From the NCBI RefSeq assembly GCF_002441715.1, contig NZ_JXJX01000011.1, positions 22,146 through 86,145 of the forward strand: a stretch of DNA of 64,000 bases. The letters are read 5' to 3'. Made by a program: the position numbers and the translations under genes. Under the pieces are notes generated by a model. It was not told the origin of the DNA and did not search any database. It saw only the letters and a program-made list of their open reading frames with translations. Shown in pieces: positions 26,949 through 36,418 of this stretch (position 1 is the stretch's first letter; each line of letters begins with the position of its first letter). This DNA is from Pseudolactococcus plantarum. Lineage in GTDB: Bacteria > Bacillota > Bacilli > Lactobacillales > Streptococcaceae.

Positions 26949-27876
26949 TATTTAATCTAAATTGTTCCATAAAAGCTTTCACAACTAACGGATCTGTTAG
27001 ACTAACTAGTGGAAAGACGAATGGCGCTTTACCCTGTGCACATTTTTGTAAAATAAAAATTGCTTTTTGATTATTAGCTGTAAAGATATCCTCAGGCAAG
27101 GTAATCACAGCAGCTACACGAGCATAATCTTTTAACCAGCTCTTTAACAAATCTGATTGATCACTAGATAATAAATTACTTGGTGCAATAAAGATCGCAT
27201 ATGCATCTGATTTTAGATATTTAACACCTTGTGCCATCAACAAATGGTGCGCATAAGTATGCTCAACCTGACTAGCAAGTATTGAACGACTGGCAATGGC
27301 ATCATCTGGATAATACCCTATTGGTAAATCTGATACTAATAAATCCACTGGATCGATCACTTGCGGGCGAACGGCATCTATCTGTAGAAATTTTGCATTC
27401 GTTTGCATCACATCTGCGATACTTGCTGCTAGATCAATCATCAAATCATCAACTTCAAAACCAGTGTAAGCTATCGTTTTGTCCTGAATGCCAGTTAGGA
27501 TTGTCTCAGCCAAATTTCCAGTACCAGACCCCAGCTCCAAGATAGAAAGCTCAGGAGCCGTATATAGCGTTTCAATCATAAAATTGACGATATAACCAAT
27601 CGCATCTGGTGTTAATTGGTGGTTTACCTGGAGGTGCATCTCTTTTGCACCCTTAATGAGTGCAAACTGGTATACTTTTTGCCATTCTTGTTTCGTCAAG
27701 TGCAAGTCACGTAATGCCTCTTGATCAAGTGCCAAATCAGGAAAGGCATTGTTGCCTGTATAGCTAGCATTTTGTTCAATAAGTGCTTCATAAAAATGTG
27801 TCGCCAGATGGCTTTCTAATGCATGTACATGGCTTAGCACGATACCAAAAGCTTTTTCAATTTTTTCCATATTCAT
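26941..27876 (-). CDS. YtxK-like class I SAM-dependent methyltransferase
   Basis: A 311-residue protein of the N6-adenine methyltransferase-like family encoded upstream of ackA in Streptococcaceae. An N-terminal helical region (1-100) precedes the Rossmann fold with motif I SILELGSGTGNLAE (about 113-126) and the catalytic-type motif LVSDLPIGYYP, an NPPY-like motif in which Asp-Leu-Pro replaces Asn-Pro-Pro. The substrate is unknown. The start at 27876 lies exactly 7 nt after TGTTATAAT, with no Shine-Dalgarno sequence. Confidence 0.8.
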   Translation of the reverse strand: MNMEKIEKAFGIVLSHVHALESHLATHFYEALIEQNASYTGNNAFPDLALDQEALRDLHLTKQEWQKVYQFALIKGAKEMHLQVNHQLTPDAIGYIVNFMIETLYTAPELSILELGSGTGNLAETILTGIQDKTIAYTGFEVDDLMIDLAASIADVMQTNAKFLQIDAVRPQVIDPVDLLVSDLPIGYYPDDAIASRSILASQVEHTYAHHLLMAQGVKYLKSDAYAIFIAPSNLLSSDQSDLLKSWLKDYARVAAVITLPEDIFTANNQKAIFILQKCAQGKAPFVFPLVSLTDPLVVKAFMEQFRLNMV

Positions 27877-27882
27877 AGCTTT

Positions 27883-27891
27883 ATTATAACA
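27883..27891 (-). promoter_or_regulatory. Extended -10 promoter of ytxK, start site on the ATG
   Basis: TGTTATAAT (hexamer 27888-27883) places +1 exactly at 27876, the A of the ATG. Confidence 0.65.
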
Positions 27892-28023
27892 TACCCTTTT
27901 CATTATTTGTGTCATGTCTCATCGTTTATGTTGCTATATCAACGATAGATAGCCGCCAAAGAATGGAGAAAATAACTAAATTTGAATCTGTCAGTAGCTC
28001 TATATTTTTGAGGTAAGTTAAAC

Positions 28024-28080
28024 TCTTTGAAAATAAAAAATGTGTATGACATCACGCTAATTGTTTTATATTTTCAAAGA
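28024..28080. repeat. 12-bp inverted repeat with 33-nt loop
   Basis: TCTTTGAAAATA (28024-28035) and TATTTTCAAAGA (28069-28080) are perfect complements in an otherwise gene-free stretch. They could be ends of a small degenerate element or the stem of an RNA. No open reading frame lies inside. Confidence 0.45.
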
Positions 28081-28378
28081 TACAATCAACTCCTCTCCAT
28101 ACACGGGCAGGTATCTGTCGCATGCTTCAAACAAACTAATAGCCTATAAAAAAATTTTAACTTAAATTTTGCTACGATGCGATTAGTTTCATAGGAGCAT
28201 GATCTCATGGGCAGAGCCTGGGAAATACACGTCGCAATTCAATTAATCTAAAACTAAACTCATCAAATTAGAAAATAATAAATTCATTTTTTTGTCATTT
28301 TATATTTATTTTATGTTTGAGTTAAGCTTTATTGTTTATACTACATTTATTCCTTAAATATTTTTCATAATTACTCCG

Positions 28379-28415
28379 AAAAACGCATCAGCTATAGCAG
28401 CTGATGCGTTTTTTT
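28379..28415 (-). terminator. Terminator of the GNAT gene
   Basis: AAAAACGCATCAGCT and AGCTGATGCGTTTTT pair perfectly around a short loop, overlapping the stop codon. T runs on both strands make it bidirectional. Confidence 0.85.
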
Positions 28416-28902
28416 AATCTTTAGTGTCCCACACCATCTCATACCATACACCGCCACCATAAGTAGAAGCCGATAACCCCTGATTTGTGAAACCATTTTT
28501 TTCATAATAGCCAATCAAGTAATCGTGACAAGTTAAGGTAATGCCATCACGGCCTTGTTTCTTGGCTAATGCTTTTAAGGCGATAATCAACTGCTTACCG
28601 ACAGATTGATCTTGAAATTGTGCTGCTACTGATAAACTAGTCACAGCAATATAGCCGCCAGTCGCTGGATTTTTAGCAACTGTTTTAAACAAATCATCTG
28701 TCAAATGTTTAGACCCAATAACTGGTCCCTCGATATATCCAGCTACTTGCCCATCTATTTCAGCTACTAAGAAGGTATCTGGCGTTTCTGATATCCTGAG
28801 CTTAATGGCATCATAGCCCGCTACTTCAGCTTCAGAAAAATTATCTGTTTCTATTTGAAAGATAATAGGCAAATCACTTAACTGAACTTGTCTTATTTTC
28901 AT
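28414..28902 (-). CDS. GNAT family N-acetyltransferase
   Basis: A 162-residue GNAT protein. The acetyl-CoA motif is SLSVAAQFQDQSVGKQLI (about 99-116) and the C-terminal part has YYEKNGF. The start at 28902 is set by AAGGGGG 6 nt upstream. The order Snf2 helicase, unknown protein, murC, GNAT matches streptococcal genomes, so it is a conserved neighbour of murC. The substrate is unknown. Confidence 0.85.
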   Translation of the reverse strand: MKIRQVQLSDLPIIFQIETDNFSEAEVAGYDAIKLRISETPDTFLVAEIDGQVAGYIEGPVIGSKHLTDDLFKTVAKNPATGGYIAVTSLSVAAQFQDQSVGKQLIIALKALAKKQGRDGITLTCHDYLIGYYEKNGFTNQGLSASTYGGGVWYEMVWDTKD

Positions 28903-28933
28903 ATTTCCCCCTTTTAAATAACTCACTTACTTA

Positions 28934-28958
28934 TAAAAAAAGGCCTTAGAGACCTCTT
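28934..28958 (-). terminator. Terminator of murC
   Basis: AGAGGTC pairs with GGCCTTT (two G-U pairs) around TCTAA, followed by T residues, between murC and the GNAT gene. Confidence 0.5.
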
Positions 28959-28966
28959 CTTTATCA

Positions 28967-30301
28967 TTACTGCACATTATTTGTTAATTGTGAAAGCAGT
29001 GTTTCAAAGGCATATTCATATTTTTGAATATCTCCTGCACCCATAAAGACATAGACTGCATTGTCGTGATCAAGTAATGGTGATACATTATCAACTGTGA
29101 TCACTTGAGTTGGTTTGGCAATCTTAACAGCTAGATCTTCAACCTTAACATCACCATGGTCTACTTCACGCGCAGAGCCATATATTTGTGCCAAATAAAC
29201 CGCATCTGCTTGATTTAGACTAGTCGCAAACTCATCAATTAGCGCAATCGTTCTAGTAAAGGTATGCGGTTGGAACACAGCAACGATTTCTTTATTCGGA
29301 TATTTTTGACGTGCTGCATCGACAGTAGCTTCTATTTCTGTTGGATGATGTGCAAAATCATCAATGATCACCTGCTCACCAATCAATTTTTCAGTAAATC
29401 TACGTTTAACACCTGCAAAAGTTGCCATATTTTCTGCAACTACTTTGTCGTCGAAACCATTTTGATGAGTGACTGCAACAACAGCTAAAGCATTTAAGAC
29501 ATTATGTTTACCGTAAGTTGGGACCATAAAGTCACCAATTTTCTCATCATGAAAATAAGCTGAAAATTGAGAACCAGATGTTGTTCTAGTCACGTTTTTA
29601 GCAATATAATCATCTTGATCTGTAAACCCATAGCGATAGATCGGTGCCTTAGCAGTTAGTTTTTGCAAGTACTTATCATCCCCATAAATAAAGATGCCTT
29701 TAGTCACTTGATTCGCATATTCTTGAAACGCATCAAATACATCATCAACACTTGTAAAGTAATCTGGATGATCAAAATCGACATTAGTAATAATCGTATA
29801 TTCTGGATGATACGGTAAAAAATGACGTTCATATTCATCGGATTCAAAGACAAACAAATTAGACTTTTCAGACCCACGTCCAGTTCCGTCACCGATTAGA
29901 TATGATGTATCTGTGATGTGACTCATCACATGAGCAAGTAAGCCAGTTGTTGACGTCTTACCATGCGCACCAGCAACACCAATAGATGTAAAGTTTCTCA
30001 TAAACTTTCCAAGAAACTCATGATATCTCGAGTAGGCATAGCCATTTTTATCCGCATAAGCGATCTCAATGTTATTATCCTCACGAAATGCATTCCCTGC
30101 AATAATCTCAACATCAGGTGTAATATTTTTAACATCAAAAGGCAGTAGTTCAATACCAGCAAGCTCTAAACCACGTTGGGTAAAGTAATAATCAGTTGTA
30201 TCTGACCCTTGCACTTTATGCCCCATTTGATGAAGCATTAAGGCAAGTGCTGACATACCTGACCCTTTTATTCCTATGAAATGGTAAGTTTTTTGTGACA
30301 T
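28967..30301 (-). CDS. murC: UDP-N-acetylmuramate--L-alanine ligase
   Basis: A 444-residue MurC, which adds L-Ala to UDP-MurNAc in peptidoglycan synthesis. The N-terminal nucleotide motif is [16 protein letters not shown], the ATP loop is [14 protein letters not shown] (about 112-125) and the central [11 protein letters not shown] holds the catalytic acid. No clear Shine-Dalgarno sequence precedes the ATG, and an 11-bp inverted repeat lies in the leader. Confidence 0.97.
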   Translation of the reverse strand: MSQKTYHFIGIKGSGMSALALMLHQMGHKVQGSDTTDYYFTQRGLELAGIELLPFDVKNITPDVEIIAGNAFREDNNIEIAYADKNGYAYSRYHEFLGKFMRNFTSIGVAGAHGKTSTTGLLAHVMSHITDTSYLIGDGTGRGSEKSNLFVFESDEYERHFLPYHPEYTIITNVDFDHPDYFTSVDDVFDAFQEYANQVTKGIFIYGDDKYLQKLTAKAPIYRYGFTDQDDYIAKNVTRTTSGSQFSAYFHDEKIGDFMVPTYGKHNVLNALAVVAVTHQNGFDDKVVAENMATFAGVKRRFTEKLIGEQVIIDDFAHHPTEIEATVDAARQKYPNKEIVAVFQPHTFTRTIALIDEFATSLNQADAVYLAQIYGSAREVDHGDVKVEDLAVKIAKPTQVITVDNVSPLLDHDNAVYVFMGAGDIQKYEYAFETLLSQLTNNVQ

Positions 30302-30313
30302 AATTTGTTCAAA

Positions 30314-30370
30314 TTAAGTTAGTAAAAGCAGGCGCAACATCAGATGTCACATCTAGTCATACTAACTTAA
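30314..30370. promoter_or_regulatory. Branched inverted repeat in the murC leader
   Basis: TTAAGTTAGTA (30314-30324) and TACTAACTTAA (30360-30370) pair perfectly. Within the loop AGATGT and ACATCT pair around one base. It ends 12 nt before the murC ATG, so it could control initiation or be an operator. No known riboswitch is matched. Confidence 0.45.
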
Positions 30371-30436
30371 CTCTAATCCTTTCTATTACTCATAAGCAAT
30401 TAACTGTGTTAATAACGTATTTCACTACTCATGCTG

Positions 30437-31012
30437 TTATTGCGTCGTATCAACCTGTTCATGTTGTTGATGTTTACTTGCAAAATAATCCTCATCAGTT
30501 GCTTTAGACAAGGTATCACGTCCAGTTTTACTTAAATCAGTATTAGTTTGTCCTAACGAATGTTGCGTGTTAGCAACTTTTTTATTAGCTAAACCTTTAA
30601 TACCCAATTCGTCTGAATCCGTTCTTTCTAACGGACTAACATATGCTTTGATTGGTTTAGGTTGGACGGCATTTTCACGCGCACGTTTTCTAGCATCCTC
30701 TACCACTGTAGATTTACGTTTTATATTAAAATCGAGGTTAGTCCGACTTGTTTTACCAAGTGGACGTTTCCCTTCAGTAGTAGGCATTTGACGTCGTGTT
30801 TCAAATGTATCTTGCGCGCTCATGTCTTCGCTGATATCAGAATAGCTCTGTGATACTGTATCTGTATGAACTGATCGTTGATCAGTTGATATCCCAGGAT
30901 TATTCGTCAATAGTTCTTGATTCGTCATGATCACACGATTGTCTGGTGTTAATACCTGGTCATCAGCTATAATAGGAAATTCGATTTTGTTTCTTTTATT
31001 TGGATTTTGCAT
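30437..31012 (-). CDS. Disordered polar protein between murC and the Snf2 helicase, function unknown
   Basis: A 191-residue protein rich in Thr, Ser, Asp, Asn, Gln, Lys and Arg, with no membrane segment, signal peptide or recognisable domain. A basic centre (LDFNIKRKSTVVEDARKRAR) contrasts with a polar acidic tail. The position matches an unknown gene between snf and murC in streptococci. The start is uncertain: ATG at 31012 has TTAGG upstream, while ATG at 31030 has none. Confidence 0.65.
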   Translation of the reverse strand: MQNPNKRNKIEFPIIADDQVLTPDNRVIMTNQELLTNNPGISTDQRSVHTDTVSQSYSDISEDMSAQDTFETRRQMPTTEGKRPLGKTSRTNLDFNIKRKSTVVEDARKRARENAVQPKPIKAYVSPLERTDSDELGIKGLANKKVANTQHSLGQTNTDLSKTGRDTLSKATDEDYFASKHQQHEQVDTTQ

Positions 31013-31216
31013 AATAGGCCTAACTTTCATTTTAAACAAAGTAGTCTGTTACTATCGATCTCATCTAGGTGAGTCATCGTATGACTTGATAAGTTAAATT
31101 TATCATTTCGTGCTGCTTCTAGCAGTCACGTCAGGTGCAATTCATATCATTTATTAGACTTGCAACCTTCTTTATATTGTACCAAAAAAGATTAAAATAA
31201 TCTGCTTTTTTTCTCA

Positions 31217-34200
31217 TCAAATCCCTAAAATAGTCTTCATCTCATCTCTAGAAATTGTATTATCTACACCACCACCATCTAGCACTGTTGAGACCATATC
31301 ACGCTTACTATCTTGTAACATCATGATTTTTTCTTCTATTGTACCTCGAGTAATTAAGCGGATTACCTCTACAGTTTTGGTCTGTCCCATACGATGTGCT
31401 CTTGAAATAGCTTGTTCTTCAACTGATGGGTTCCACCATAAATCAATCAAAATCACAACATCAGCAGATGTTAAATTTAAACCTGTCCCACCAGCTTTCA
31501 AAGAAATTAAGAAGGCATCACGTGAGCCGGCATTAAAGGCTTTAACCATCTTAATCCGGTCTTTAACTGGTGTTGAACCTGTCAGTTGGTAACTAGAGAT
31601 TCCTGCTGATTGAAGTTGTTTTTCAATATGTGGAAACATTTTTCGGAATTGAGAAAAGATTAACGGTCTGTGACCTGAATCTTTGATTTGTTGTAAAAGT
31701 TCTGATAAGCTTTTTAATTTACCAGAAGTACCAGCATAATCACTCATAAATAATGCTGGTGTATCGCATATCTGACGTAGCCGGGTGATACCTGCTAAAA
31801 TCTCAATTTTTGAACGTGAAAATTCATAATCATCCATATCTCTGACTCGATTTTGGATGGCCTCAAGTTGGGCTAAATAAATAATTTTTTGTGCTTCTTC
31901 TAGCTCACTATATTGGATCATTTCAAGTTTTTCAGGTAGTTCAAGTAATACATCTTGTTTACGACGGCGCATGACAAAGGGTTGAATCATGCGTGATATC
32001 GCCTCGTATTTTAGTTTTCTAAATTGCTTTCTTTCACCTAAAATACCTGGCATGATGATTTGAAAAATCGCCCAAATTTCGTCTACCCTATTTTCGATAG
32101 GCGTTCCAGATAGCGCAAACGTATGTCTTGCATGTAATTGAGATAGAGCTTTATTGGTCTTAGAATTAAAGTTTTTAACAGTTTGTGCTTCATCAATCAA
32201 CAAATAAGTTAAGTCGCGTTTTTGATAAATACTAACATCTTTTAGGAAACTACCATAGCTTGTAATAAAAATTTGTGTCTCTTTTTGTGACAACAATACA
32301 TTACGCTCTTGTTTGGTACCATTGACGACGACAACGTTTATTGACTCAGCAAATTTAGCAAATTCGCTCGACCAATTATAAATCAAACTAGAAGGCGCGA
32401 CAATCAAGCCGACTTCACCTGCTTTAAGATTACTTGCAAGATAAGTGATAGACTGTAAGGTTTTACCTAATCCCATATCATCAGCTAACACGCCACCCAT
32501 ATTATAAGCGCTTAACATATTCATCCAACGCACACCATCTTCTTGGTAAGTTCTAAGTGTTGCATCAACTTGCTCAGGTTTGCTATAAGGAAAAGTTTCT
32601 GGTTCTGTTAAATGGTGATAAAGCGTTTCAAATTTTTTCGTGAAGCTAATGCCCGTATAATTATCAAAAATTTTAGACAGTTGAAATGCTTTAAAGACTG
32701 GTACTGAAATTTTTCCTTGTTCAACTGTTAACATCTCTGGCATATCACTTAAGACATGTTTCACAGCATCAAACTTATCATCTAAGAGGACTAACTTACC
32801 AGATTCTGTCACATAGTAACCTGCATTAGCCTGTATCCTAGCCACAAGTTTAGAAAACTCCGTATCAGAAACTTGTGGTAGTTTGAAGCTAATATCTAAT
32901 AACCCACCATTTTGATCAACATCAATATCAATCGGATCAGTTAATTGTAGTGATTTGACTGAATCAGATAGTATCACCTCACCAATCTTAGAAAATTCAG
33001 GCAATAGCTGTGTAAAAAACGTATAGATATCTTGCCCTTGAGGTCGATCAATCTTGGTATCAAAGCCGATTGAAAAACCATATGCTTTTAATAAGTCAAA
33101 AATACGTTGTTCCAGACGTAAATTACGTGAAAAATCAACCGTATCTAACGCTTTGAAGCTCGTAATTTGAAAGTCACCATAATCAAATATAACTTGCAAA
33201 TTTAAAAATCGATCCACGTCAAACAAAAACTTTGGTTTGAACGCGCGAATCTTAAACGCTTCTGGTGTGTCAACATACCCAATCGTCTCAAATACTTGGA
33301 GTGCTTGAGCTAATCTATCCTTATCATCATAATCCAAATGGAGCATTCTTGCCCCATCTGAGGAAGCTTGTAAAGTTGACAGCAACTTAATGATGTGACG
33401 TTGCGCTGTATTTAACGTATAAAAAACGTGATCATAGTAGATCATCTCACCCTCAAATAACGGATAGTGAGCCACTTCTTTCACAATTAACTCAATGACA
33501 TCATCCAACGGTTTAATTTCAAAATGATATAATTCACCTTCATCGCTTAAAGGAAGGACACTAAAATAAGTGACCGGTCTGTCTAACAGTTTTAGGGTAT
33601 ACTCCATCTCAGCGCAGAGATTAAGAAGATCTGGTACTAATCCTGCATGAGGTACAAAATATCTGCCCAATTTTCTATATAGGTTAGTCATCGCGATATC
33701 ATCTTGATTCGGCGTGACTTTCAGTAAATAACTTAGAAAGTGACGACTTACCGTATCAAAACTTTCCATCAATAATGTGACCATACGCGTGCCACCAATT
33801 AGATAGTCTCCTGATTGTTTCAACAGGGCAATAAAATGCGGAATATCCTTGATAATATACGCTCTGCTCGTATTCGGTAACTTAATTTTTAATGTAAAAA
33901 CTAAAAATTCTCCAGCATGATAATGGAATAATTCAGTTAATTGTGCATCGGTAATCTCTAAACATATTTTGATTTTACCAACGACACTAGCGTGTTTATC
34001 ATCATTTATTTTTGAGAGAAAATCAGAAGACGCTAATAACTCTTTAGATTTTTCAACTTCAGCTGCAAACGCCTTTTTTTCCTCTTTAACCGCTGTTGCA
34101 TCCGATTTTTTCAGATATTCTTCTACTGCAGCAATATGTTTACAATATCGTTTATTTTTTTGAAAAACATCACAAAAACACAAGTCATTTTGACCATCTA

Positions 34201-34333
34201 GATCATAAACAACTTGTTCTCCATCAACATCTGCCGATAGCTTCATATCTTTGATAGAGACATCTACCATCAATCCTTGTTCAAATATTTCCATACCATC
34301 AGCACGAACTCTTGCTGGCATCATACGACTCAT
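31217..34333 (-). CDS. SWIM-domain Snf2/RapA-type helicase
   Basis: A 1038-residue Snf2-family DNA translocase. An N-terminal SWIM zinc finger (Cys52, Cys54, Cys64, His66) is followed by a large bacterial-specific region and, from about 600, the two RecA domains: Walker A DDMGLGKTLQS, box II IDEAQ, SGTPIENR, and motif VI QAISRAHRMGQTK. It probably remodels protein-DNA or RNA polymerase complexes; the target is unknown. It heads the snf-unknown-murC segment. Confidence 0.93.
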   Translation of the reverse strand: MSRMMPARVRADGMEIFEQGLMVDVSIKDMKLSADVDGEQVVYDLDGQNDLCFCDVFQKNKRYCKHIAAVEEYLKKSDATAVKEEKKAFAAEVEKSKELLASSDFLSKINDDKHASVVGKIKICLEITDAQLTELFHYHAGEFLVFTLKIKLPNTSRAYIIKDIPHFIALLKQSGDYLIGGTRMVTLLMESFDTVSRHFLSYLLKVTPNQDDIAMTNLYRKLGRYFVPHAGLVPDLLNLCAEMEYTLKLLDRPVTYFSVLPLSDEGELYHFEIKPLDDVIELIVKEVAHYPLFEGEMIYYDHVFYTLNTAQRHIIKLLSTLQASSDGARMLHLDYDDKDRLAQALQVFETIGYVDTPEAFKIRAFKPKFLFDVDRFLNLQVIFDYGDFQITSFKALDTVDFSRNLRLEQRIFDLLKAYGFSIGFDTKIDRPQGQDIYTFFTQLLPEFSKIGEVILSDSVKSLQLTDPIDIDVDQNGGLLDISFKLPQVSDTEFSKLVARIQANAGYYVTESGKLVLLDDKFDAVKHVLSDMPEMLTVEQGKISVPVFKAFQLSKIFDNYTGISFTKKFETLYHHLTEPETFPYSKPEQVDATLRTYQEDGVRWMNMLSAYNMGGVLADDMGLGKTLQSITYLASNLKAGEVGLIVAPSSLIYNWSSEFAKFAESINVVVVNGTKQERNVLLSQKETQIFITSYGSFLKDVSIYQKRDLTYLLIDEAQTVKNFNSKTNKALSQLHARHTFALSGTPIENRVDEIWAIFQIIMPGILGERKQFRKLKYEAISRMIQPFVMRRRKQDVLLELPEKLEMIQYSELEEAQKIIYLAQLEAIQNRVRDMDDYEFSRSKIEILAGITRLRQICDTPALFMSDYAGTSGKLKSLSELLQQIKDSGHRPLIFSQFRKMFPHIEKQLQSAGISSYQLTGSTPVKDRIKMVKAFNAGSRDAFLISLKAGGTGLNLTSADVVILIDLWWNPSVEEQAISRAHRMGQTKTVEVIRLITRGTIEEKIMMLQDSKRDMVSTVLDGGGVDNTISRDEMKTILGI

Positions 34334-34372
34334 CTGTTTTGTCCTGTCTTTATATCTCTTTTGGTATAGGCA

Positions 34373-34396
34373 GTGCTAACTGAACATCAATAGCAC
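34373..34396. repeat. 6-bp hairpin in the Snf2 gene leader
   Basis: GTGCTA and TAGCAC flank 12 nt, about 40 nt before the helicase start, within a leader of roughly 180 nt. Confidence 0.3.
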
Positions 34397-34522
34397 TATC
34401 GTAACCAATCATCGAAGTTTTCAACATCAGCGCCTAGGCCCTAAAGTAAAGCGGTAACTATAACCTTTTGTCGTCAACATGTTGGGATTACTTCCTTTAA
34501 AAATAGCTTCAAATTTCCGATT

Positions 34523-34531
34523 ATTATACCA
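34523..34531 (-). promoter_or_regulatory. Extended -10 promoter of the Snf2 gene
   Basis: TGGTATAAT (hexamer 34528-34523) with ATGAAA at a 17-nt spacing, just after the serine hydrolase gene. Confidence 0.5.
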
Positions 34532-34547
34532 TATTTTCTTGAAAATT

Positions 34548-35549
34548 TCATCTATTTTCTAATATTTGCATTGCCTTGACAAATGAGTTGATTAATAAGT
34601 TTCTATCCGTAATCCAACCTGGTCGATCATCTTTTAGATGAACCCGATTAGATAGAAAAATAACTGCTTGCTGCGTTTTTAGATTGATCATCACAAACGT
34701 ACCAGTATAGCCTGTATGTAATAACCATTGAGAGGTTACATCACGCTTATTTGCTTCATCACCTTTAAGGATATCCCAGCTGATACTTCTCATATCTTGA
34801 GTCAAACTATAGTCCTTAAGTAGTGCCAGATACCGGTCATCTTCAAAATATGCTTGTGAAAAGTTAACTAAATCATCTAAGGTAGAAAACAATCCTGCGG
34901 AACCGGTATGATTCCCGAGCACACGTGCTTTAGGATCATGAACGACACCTTTTGGCAACTCCCATGCTGTCGACACTGTATGTTCTGGCGCGATAAATCC
35001 AGTATGGGTCATGTTAAATGGCTTGAAAACTTGATCCTGTAAAATAGCCGATAAGTCTTTGTGATACATCGCCTCCAACATAAATCCTAATAAAATAAAA
35101 TTCACATCTGAATAATGAAACACTTTGTCTAAACTTGCATCTACTCGGTTAAGCGCTGCTCTTAGTTCACTATAGGATAAGTCATTTCTATTTTTGATAA
35201 AAGGATTAATCCCTGAGGTGTGTGTCACTAATTGACGAATGGTTAAACTCTCTGCACCTTGTCCTTCAAACTCAGGATAATAGTCTGTTAACAACGCATC
35301 AAGTGCGACTTGCCCAGACAAAATCAAGTCTATCAAAACAGTTCCTGTCCCAACTACTTTGGATACACTTGCTAGATCATATGCCATATCCGGTTTTAAG
35401 CTCACGATTTCTGGCTTCAATCTATCATTACCAAACGTGTGTTTACTTATCTTTCCCTTATCTACAAAAGCAAAAGAAGCACCTGGAAAAACTCCAGATG
35501 CAATATATGCTTTAATGATTTGAATAGGCTCTAGTAGCGCAATGGTCAT
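34548..35549 (-). CDS. Serine hydrolase of the beta-lactamase class C/PBP-like family
   Basis: A 333-residue protein with the serine-hydrolase triad motifs: Ser61-Val-Ser-Lys64 (SxxK), Tyr-Ser-Asp in HYSDVNF (YxN-like) and HTGYTG near the end (KTG-like box). There is no signal peptide, so it is probably cytoplasmic. Such proteins are more often esterases or D-amino-acid peptidases than true beta-lactamases. It overlaps the upstream glyoxalase-like gene by 4 nt (ATGA). Confidence 0.85.
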   Translation of the reverse strand: MTIALLEPIQIIKAYIASGVFPGASFAFVDKGKISKHTFGNDRLKPEIVSLKPDMAYDLASVSKVVGTGTVLIDLILSGQVALDALLTDYYPEFEGQGAESLTIRQLVTHTSGINPFIKNRNDLSYSELRAALNRVDASLDKVFHYSDVNFILLGFMLEAMYHKDLSAILQDQVFKPFNMTHTGFIAPEHTVSTAWELPKGVVHDPKARVLGNHTGSAGLFSTLDDLVNFSQAYFEDDRYLALLKDYSLTQDMRSISWDILKGDEANKRDVTSQWLLHTGYTGTFVMINLKTQQAVIFLSNRVHLKDDRPGWITDRNLLINSFVKAMQILENR

Positions 35550-36214
35550 TTAGCAAACCAGATTTCTGTATTTTGCGCATCACTTAAGGTTAAAACCTTA
35601 GCTTTTGGATCTACATAATAAGCTAAAGATAAGTCATCTAACTGTTCTGCAATCTGCTTAAGATCAACTGTCTTAGCTACCTTAAATTCAATAATCTCTA
35701 AATCCCATACTTCTTCTGGTTTAGACATCAAATCAGGACCTTGAGCTTGTGTATAACTGATCGTACCAAAAGGTAGGAATATACGATTATCTTGTTGTTT
35801 GAGACCAAACCCTTCTGTATAAAAAGCCAAACTTTCAGCAAGATTAGCAGTTGACAACTCAATATCACGTATCTTAAGCTCATCAGATGTCGACGCACTA
35901 GGGACTACTTCAAAGACATCACCTTCGGGAGAGGTTTTCTCAAAACCTTCTGTAAATTCTGGACTTTCGAGAACGATTTTTCTTAATTTTTTAACACCAT
36001 TTACAGCGCGTGTTCTCATGCTAGGTGACTCTTCTATAATAAGCACTGCGTCATCTATTGTTTTAGCAGTCTTACCGCCTAAAATCGCCAAAGCATTTTC
36101 TTCAGAAATAACTTTGAGGCCTAATGCTTCTTTATAAAATGTTAAGTTTAATTCTCTATTATTAACACGAATCACAGGTACCATGCCGCTAACATTTTCA
36201 AATATCGTCTTCAT
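35546..36214 (-). CDS. Glyoxalase/bleomycin-resistance superfamily protein with two VOC modules
   Basis: A 222-residue protein with two vicinal-oxygen-chelate repeats. The first starts VPVIRVNNRELNLTFYKEALGLKV and the second IRDIELSTANLAESLAFYTEGFGLK (both in part). The usual metal ligands (His or Glu at strand ends) are not clearly conserved, so enzyme activity is doubtful. It is co-transcribed with the serine hydrolase from a clear promoter. Confidence 0.75.
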   Translation of the reverse strand: MKTIFENVSGMVPVIRVNNRELNLTFYKEALGLKVISEENALAILGGKTAKTIDDAVLIIEESPSMRTRAVNGVKKLRKIVLESPEFTEGFEKTSPEGDVFEVVPSASTSDELKIRDIELSTANLAESLAFYTEGFGLKQQDNRIFLPFGTISYTQAQGPDLMSKPEEVWDLEIIEFKVAKTVDLKQIAEQLDDLSLAYYVDPKAKVLTLSDAQNTEIWFAK

Positions 36215-36256
36215 CTATTCAATCTCAATTCTTTCAGTGGTTTTTTGTCTCTAACT

Positions 36257-36285
36257 ATTATAAGCGACAATTACAAATATTACAA
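36257..36285 (-). promoter_or_regulatory. Promoter of the VOC protein-serine hydrolase operon
   Basis: TTGTAA (36285-36280), a 17-nt spacer and TATAAT (36262-36257), about 40 nt before the start. Confidence 0.7.
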
Positions 36286-36383
36286 AAATTTTGTATGTAT
36301 TTTATTGTTTTATTATTTTTTTCACACGATATGTTAATTTAAGTTTCAAATTGACATCACTGGATGATTTTGTCACTATTTTT

Positions 36384-36412
36384 TAGACATCGGTAACAAA
36401 ATATGTTATTTT
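36384..36412 (+). promoter_or_regulatory. Promoter of the CPBP protease gene, start site on the ATG
   Basis: TAGACA (36384-36389), a 17-nt spacer ending in TGT, and TATTTT (36407-36412). The predicted +1 at 36419 is the A of the ATG. It has the best -35 among the leaderless candidates. Confidence 0.6.
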
Positions 36413-36418
36413 ATATTT

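Larger units (their letters stand above)
27877..28413. other. 537-nt region without a recognisable gene
   Basis: It holds the ytxK promoter at one end, the GNAT terminator at the other, a 12-bp inverted repeat (28024-28080) and AT-rich DNA. A 14-codon ORF at 28208-28252 with GGAG 9 nt upstream is too short to call. In streptococci and L. lactis the comG competence operon usually precedes ytxK; no comG sequence or remnant is seen here. Confidence 0.5.

Noticed and set aside
28208..28252. 14-codon ORF with GGAG 9 nt upstream
   Set aside because: Too short to separate from chance without conservation or expression data.
34523..34550. CodY-box-like ATTTTCAAGAAAAT in the Snf2 gene promoter
   Set aside because: The two half sites are one base too far apart for the CodY consensus.
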